NCBI GenBank assembly: GCA_020200995.1
Contig: JAIVHQ010000259.1
Span: 1-10,761 of the forward strand
DNA from: Flavobacteriales bacterium
Lineage (GTDB): Bacteria; Bacteroidota; Bacteroidia; Flavobacteriales_D; Cryomorphaceae
Direction of reading: 5' to 3'
DNA length: 10,761 bases
Shown here: piece by piece, positions 7,489 through 10,761 of the stretch
Numbering within the stretch: the first letter of the stretch is position 1
Layout: every line of letters begins with the position of its first letter
Made by a program: the position numbers and the translations under genes
Notes under the pieces: model-generated
What the model was told of the DNA's origin: nothing
The model's input: the letters and a program-made list of their open reading frames with translations, nothing else
Databases searched by the model: none

Positions 7489-7694
7489 AAGTCCTTGGAT
7501 CAAACCCAGGCATGACTGTAGGCATGATATCGGATAAGTCCCCACTTAAATAAACATTAATCCACAAAAAGGGAGACCCTTCACTCCGCTGCGCTACTTT
7601 CTGAGTTACGTTGAGAGGAGCTTGGAACCCTAATAAGGGTCTGCCGCCACACTCAAGTGGCCGGATCATAAAATTCGTTAGCACTCCCGGAAAC
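7489..7694. repeat. Tandem repeat, copy 1 (206 bp)
   Basis: First full unit of a 206-bp direct repeat filling most of the 568-bp gene-free stretch 7414-7981. The unit begins AAGTCCTTGGATCAA and ends ACTCCCGGAAAC. It contains two small dyads: ACCCT-AATA-AGGGT (7627-7640) and GCCAC-ACTCAA-GTGGC (7646-7661). Its left ~80 bp differ from copy 2 by several substitutions and two compensating indels. Its right 115 bp match copy 2 except at five positions. A short extra CTTGGATCAA precedes it at 7481-7490. Confidence 0.92.
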
Positions 7695-7900
7695 AAGTCC
7701 TTGGATCAAGCCGGTAGCATGACCAAAGACATGATATCTGGTGAATCCTCACTTAAATAAACATAAGTCTAAAAAAAGGAGACTCTTCACTCCGCTGCGC
7801 TACGTTCTGAGTGACGTTGAGAGGAGCTTGGAACCCTAATCGGGGTCGGCCGCCACACTCAAGTGGCCGGATCATAAAATTCGTTAGCACTCCCGGAAAC
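7695..7900. repeat. Tandem repeat, copy 2 (206 bp)
   Basis: The second unit abuts copy 1 directly and has exactly the same length. The two small dyads recur at 7833-7846 and 7852-7867. In the first, the change to ACCCT-AATC-GGGGT keeps pairing in RNA through a U-G pair. The junction segments 7643-7724 and 7849-7930 are identical over 82 bp. No open reading frame of credible protein character runs through the unit. Confidence 0.92.
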
Positions 7901-7941
7901 AAGTCCTTGGATCAAGCCGGTAGCATGACCGGTGGCATGAG
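7901..7941. repeat. Tandem repeat, partial third copy
   Basis: The first 30 bp are identical to the start of copy 2, and similarity then fades after GGCATGAG. It ends about 20 bp before the hairpin that follows the DUF4293 gene, so the array borders that gene's 3' end. Confidence 0.85.
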
Positions 7942-7958
7942 AATAGCTTTATGTAGTC

Positions 7959-7982
7959 AGGGGGCTCTAAAGACAGCCCCTT
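7959..7982 (-). terminator. Hairpin at the end of the DUF4293 gene
   Basis: GGGGCT (7961-7966) pairs with AGCCCC (7975-7980) across an 8-nt loop; the outer bases extend the stem a little and touch the stop codon. The position suits a transcript end for the minus-strand DUF4293 gene, but no T-run follows on that strand, so it may only protect the 3' end. Confidence 0.4.
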
Positions 7983-8458
7983 TAGCGAATTCGATCGAGG
8001 GACTTGACCAAAGCCTCATCCTTTTTAATCCCCCTCACCGCCAAAAAGCACAGCGGCAGGGCCGCCACAGGAAGATAGAAACCAATGTGGTGAAGCACCG
8101 AAATATCGCCTTGATAAAGGGTTTCGGCGATGGCATCGGTGGCAAAAAACAGATAGACGGCATAAGTTAGGTTTGCCAAAAATGCAAGGCGGGCAATGCG
8201 GTACTGCACGGGGCGCTTCTTGTATAGAAAAATCGCAATAAGCGGCAGCAAGGTGGTCAGTGCGCCAAACACCCAGGCCGGAAAAGCGTAGGGGCCGGAC
8301 ATTTCAAAAGTGTCGCTTTGAACGTTGAAAACACCGAACATGGCGTACTCTGCGACCTTCACATCGCCCTGTAAAAAGTGGGCGTAGGTGAAAAAAAAGG
8401 TTAAAGCTCCGCAAATTGCGGCAAGAAAAAGGTAGATGGTTTGGATGCGTTGAATCAT
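7982..8458 (-). CDS. DUF4293-family integral membrane protein
   Basis: The 158-residue protein has four hydrophobic helices, near residues 7-27, 60-79, 89-106 and 122-141. The start MIQRIQTIYLFLAAICGAL is the typical beginning of DUF4293 proteins, which are found in Bacteroidota. The loop between helices 1 and 2 (about 28-58) is polar and may be periplasmic; the C-terminus RGIKKDEALVKSLDRIR is basic and probably cytoplasmic. Function is unknown. The frame runs 63 codons further upstream without a stop, but the family start and the promoter motif at 8478-8485 both favour ATG 8458. Its divergent position beside rho is, as I recall, a common arrangement in the phylum; whether it has any role linked to Rho is unknown. 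Confidence 0.87.
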   Translation of the reverse strand: MIQRIQTIYLFLAAICGALTFFFTYAHFLQGDVKVAEYAMFGVFNVQSDTFEMSGPYAFPAWVFGALTTLLPLIAIFLYKKRPVQYRIARLAFLANLTYAVYLFFATDAIAETLYQGDISVLHHIGFYLPVAALPLCFLAVRGIKKDEALVKSLDRIR

Positions 8459-8477
8459 GCGTCGTAGTTGAAAAGGC

Positions 8478-8485
8478 CAAAGATA
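8478..8485 (-). promoter_or_regulatory. Candidate -7 element for the DUF4293 gene
   Basis: TATCTTTG on the minus strand fits the Bacteroidota TAnnTTTG consensus exactly and ends 19 bp before the ATG at 8458. A TTC, close to the -33 TTG, lies 18 bases upstream. It supports the short start over the longer frame. Confidence 0.5.
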
Positions 8486-8586
8486 AGAGTTAATATAAAG
8501 GACGAATATAAACTTTAGGTTGTTATTTTTTTCATGCTCCTTCGCGGCGCTTCGTCTTATTTGTTGTATCATTGCAATATCGCATC

Positions 8587-8614
8587 GGGACAGAAACGAT
8601 TCCTGTACTGTCCC
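8587..8614 (+). promoter_or_regulatory. Hairpin in the rho upstream region
   Basis: GGGACAG (8587-8593) and CTGTCCC (8608-8614) form a perfect 7-bp dyad with a 14-nt loop, ending 52 bp before the rho ATG. Part of the loop can pair differently (CAGAAACGATTCCTG is an imperfect palindrome), so two structures compete. It could be a leader structure or an operator; no clear plus-strand promoter was found to decide whether it is transcribed. Confidence 0.35.
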
Positions 8615-8666
8615 ATTCCAACAGAATACAAGTGTTTCACATACCATCTAATTTTATCATCCATCG

Positions 8667-10631
<1,965 letters not shown>

Positions 10632-10637
10632 AGCCGC

Positions 10638-10761
10638 ATGACCCACCCGAATTTGCAAATCTCACTGCGAGTCGCATTGTCCGTTATCGGACTGCGGCTC
10701 GTACTTTTTTACGGCAATTTTGAGTCTGAATGGCTCGATACTGCCTACATCTACATCAATC
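10638..10761 (+). CDS. Possible start of a downstream gene, cut by window edge (doubtful)
   Basis: A frame opens at ATG 10638, 6 bp after the rho stop, and stays open for 41 codons to the edge; it begins MTHPNLQISLRVALSVIGLR and is moderately hydrophobic. Isoleucine and tyrosine codons all end in C, as in neighbouring genes. Against it, the terminator-like hairpin lies inside the frame and there is no Shine-Dalgarno. A rival reading is the end of a convergent minus-strand gene with its stop at 10662-10664 and 32 open codons (ending KYEPQSDNGQCDSQ). I recognise neither, and the next few hundred bases would settle which is real. Confidence 0.22.
   Translation, partial: MTHPNLQISLRVALSVIGLRLVLFYGNFESEWLDTAYIYIN
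10668..10710 (+). terminator. Intrinsic-terminator-like hairpin downstream of rho
   Basis: CGAGTCGCA (10668-10676) pairs with TGCGGCTCG (10693-10701) with one T-G pair; after a 2-nt bulge, GTCC (10679-10682) pairs with GGAC (10689-10692) around a 6-nt loop. That makes 13 bp. TAC and then six Ts (10705-10710) follow. The hairpin begins 37 bp after the rho stop. This is the shape of a factor-independent terminator on the plus strand. Confidence 0.65.

Noticed and set aside
7487..7696. Short minus-strand frame across tandem repeat copy 1
   Set aside because: The same stretch in copy 2 differs by indels, so the frame is not kept between units; no protein-like features.
7489..7941. CRISPR array
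   Set aside because: Units are 206 bp and contiguous with no spacer/repeat alternation, and no cas genes are present.
7811..8170. 119-codon plus-strand frame from the repeat into the DUF4293 gene
   Set aside because: Half is repeat DNA and half is antisense to a clear four-helix membrane protein.

Overview
The window looks like ordinary chromosomal housekeeping DNA from a member of the phylum Bacteroidota. The main evidence is a Rho factor with a long Asn/Asp/Arg/Gln-rich insert, a DUF4293-type four-helix membrane protein divergent from rho, weak or absent Shine-Dalgarno sequences at most starts, and matches to the Bacteroidota -7 promoter consensus TAnnTTTG. Codon third positions are G/C-rich and gaps are A/T-rich. 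I cannot place it below phylum with confidence.

Layout. Positions 1-495 (minus) hold an ECF sigma factor cut by the window edge. A 192-bp divergent gap with three perfect inverted repeats separates it from uvrA (688-3477, plus). A 267-bp convergent gap follows, carrying diverged copies of a dispersed repeat. Next is a minus-strand pair, truA (6223-5471) and an MsbA-type ABC exporter (5490-3745), overlapping by 20 bp. Divergent from truA is a small YfcE-type metallophosphoesterase (6261-6764, plus). A secreted, probably outer-membrane protein (7413-6835, minus) converges on it. The 568-bp gap 7414-7981 is mostly a 206-bp tandem repeat. Then come the DUF4293 gene (8458-7982, minus), a divergent promoter region, and rho (8667-10631, plus), followed by a strong intrinsic-terminator-like hairpin. 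The last ~125 bases are an edge fragment that I cannot assign.

Function. The genes cover separate core tasks: regulation of transcription initiation (sigma), DNA damage recognition (UvrA), tRNA modification (TruA), lipid or drug export (ABC exporter), phosphoester hydrolysis, and transcription termination (Rho). They do not form one pathway. I saw no prophage, transposase, CRISPR array, toxin-antitoxin or defence system. The parts most worth a second look are non-coding: the inverted-repeat cluster between sigma and uvrA, the dispersed and tandem repeat family, the rho leader and terminator hairpins. The low-complexity insert of Rho is also notable.
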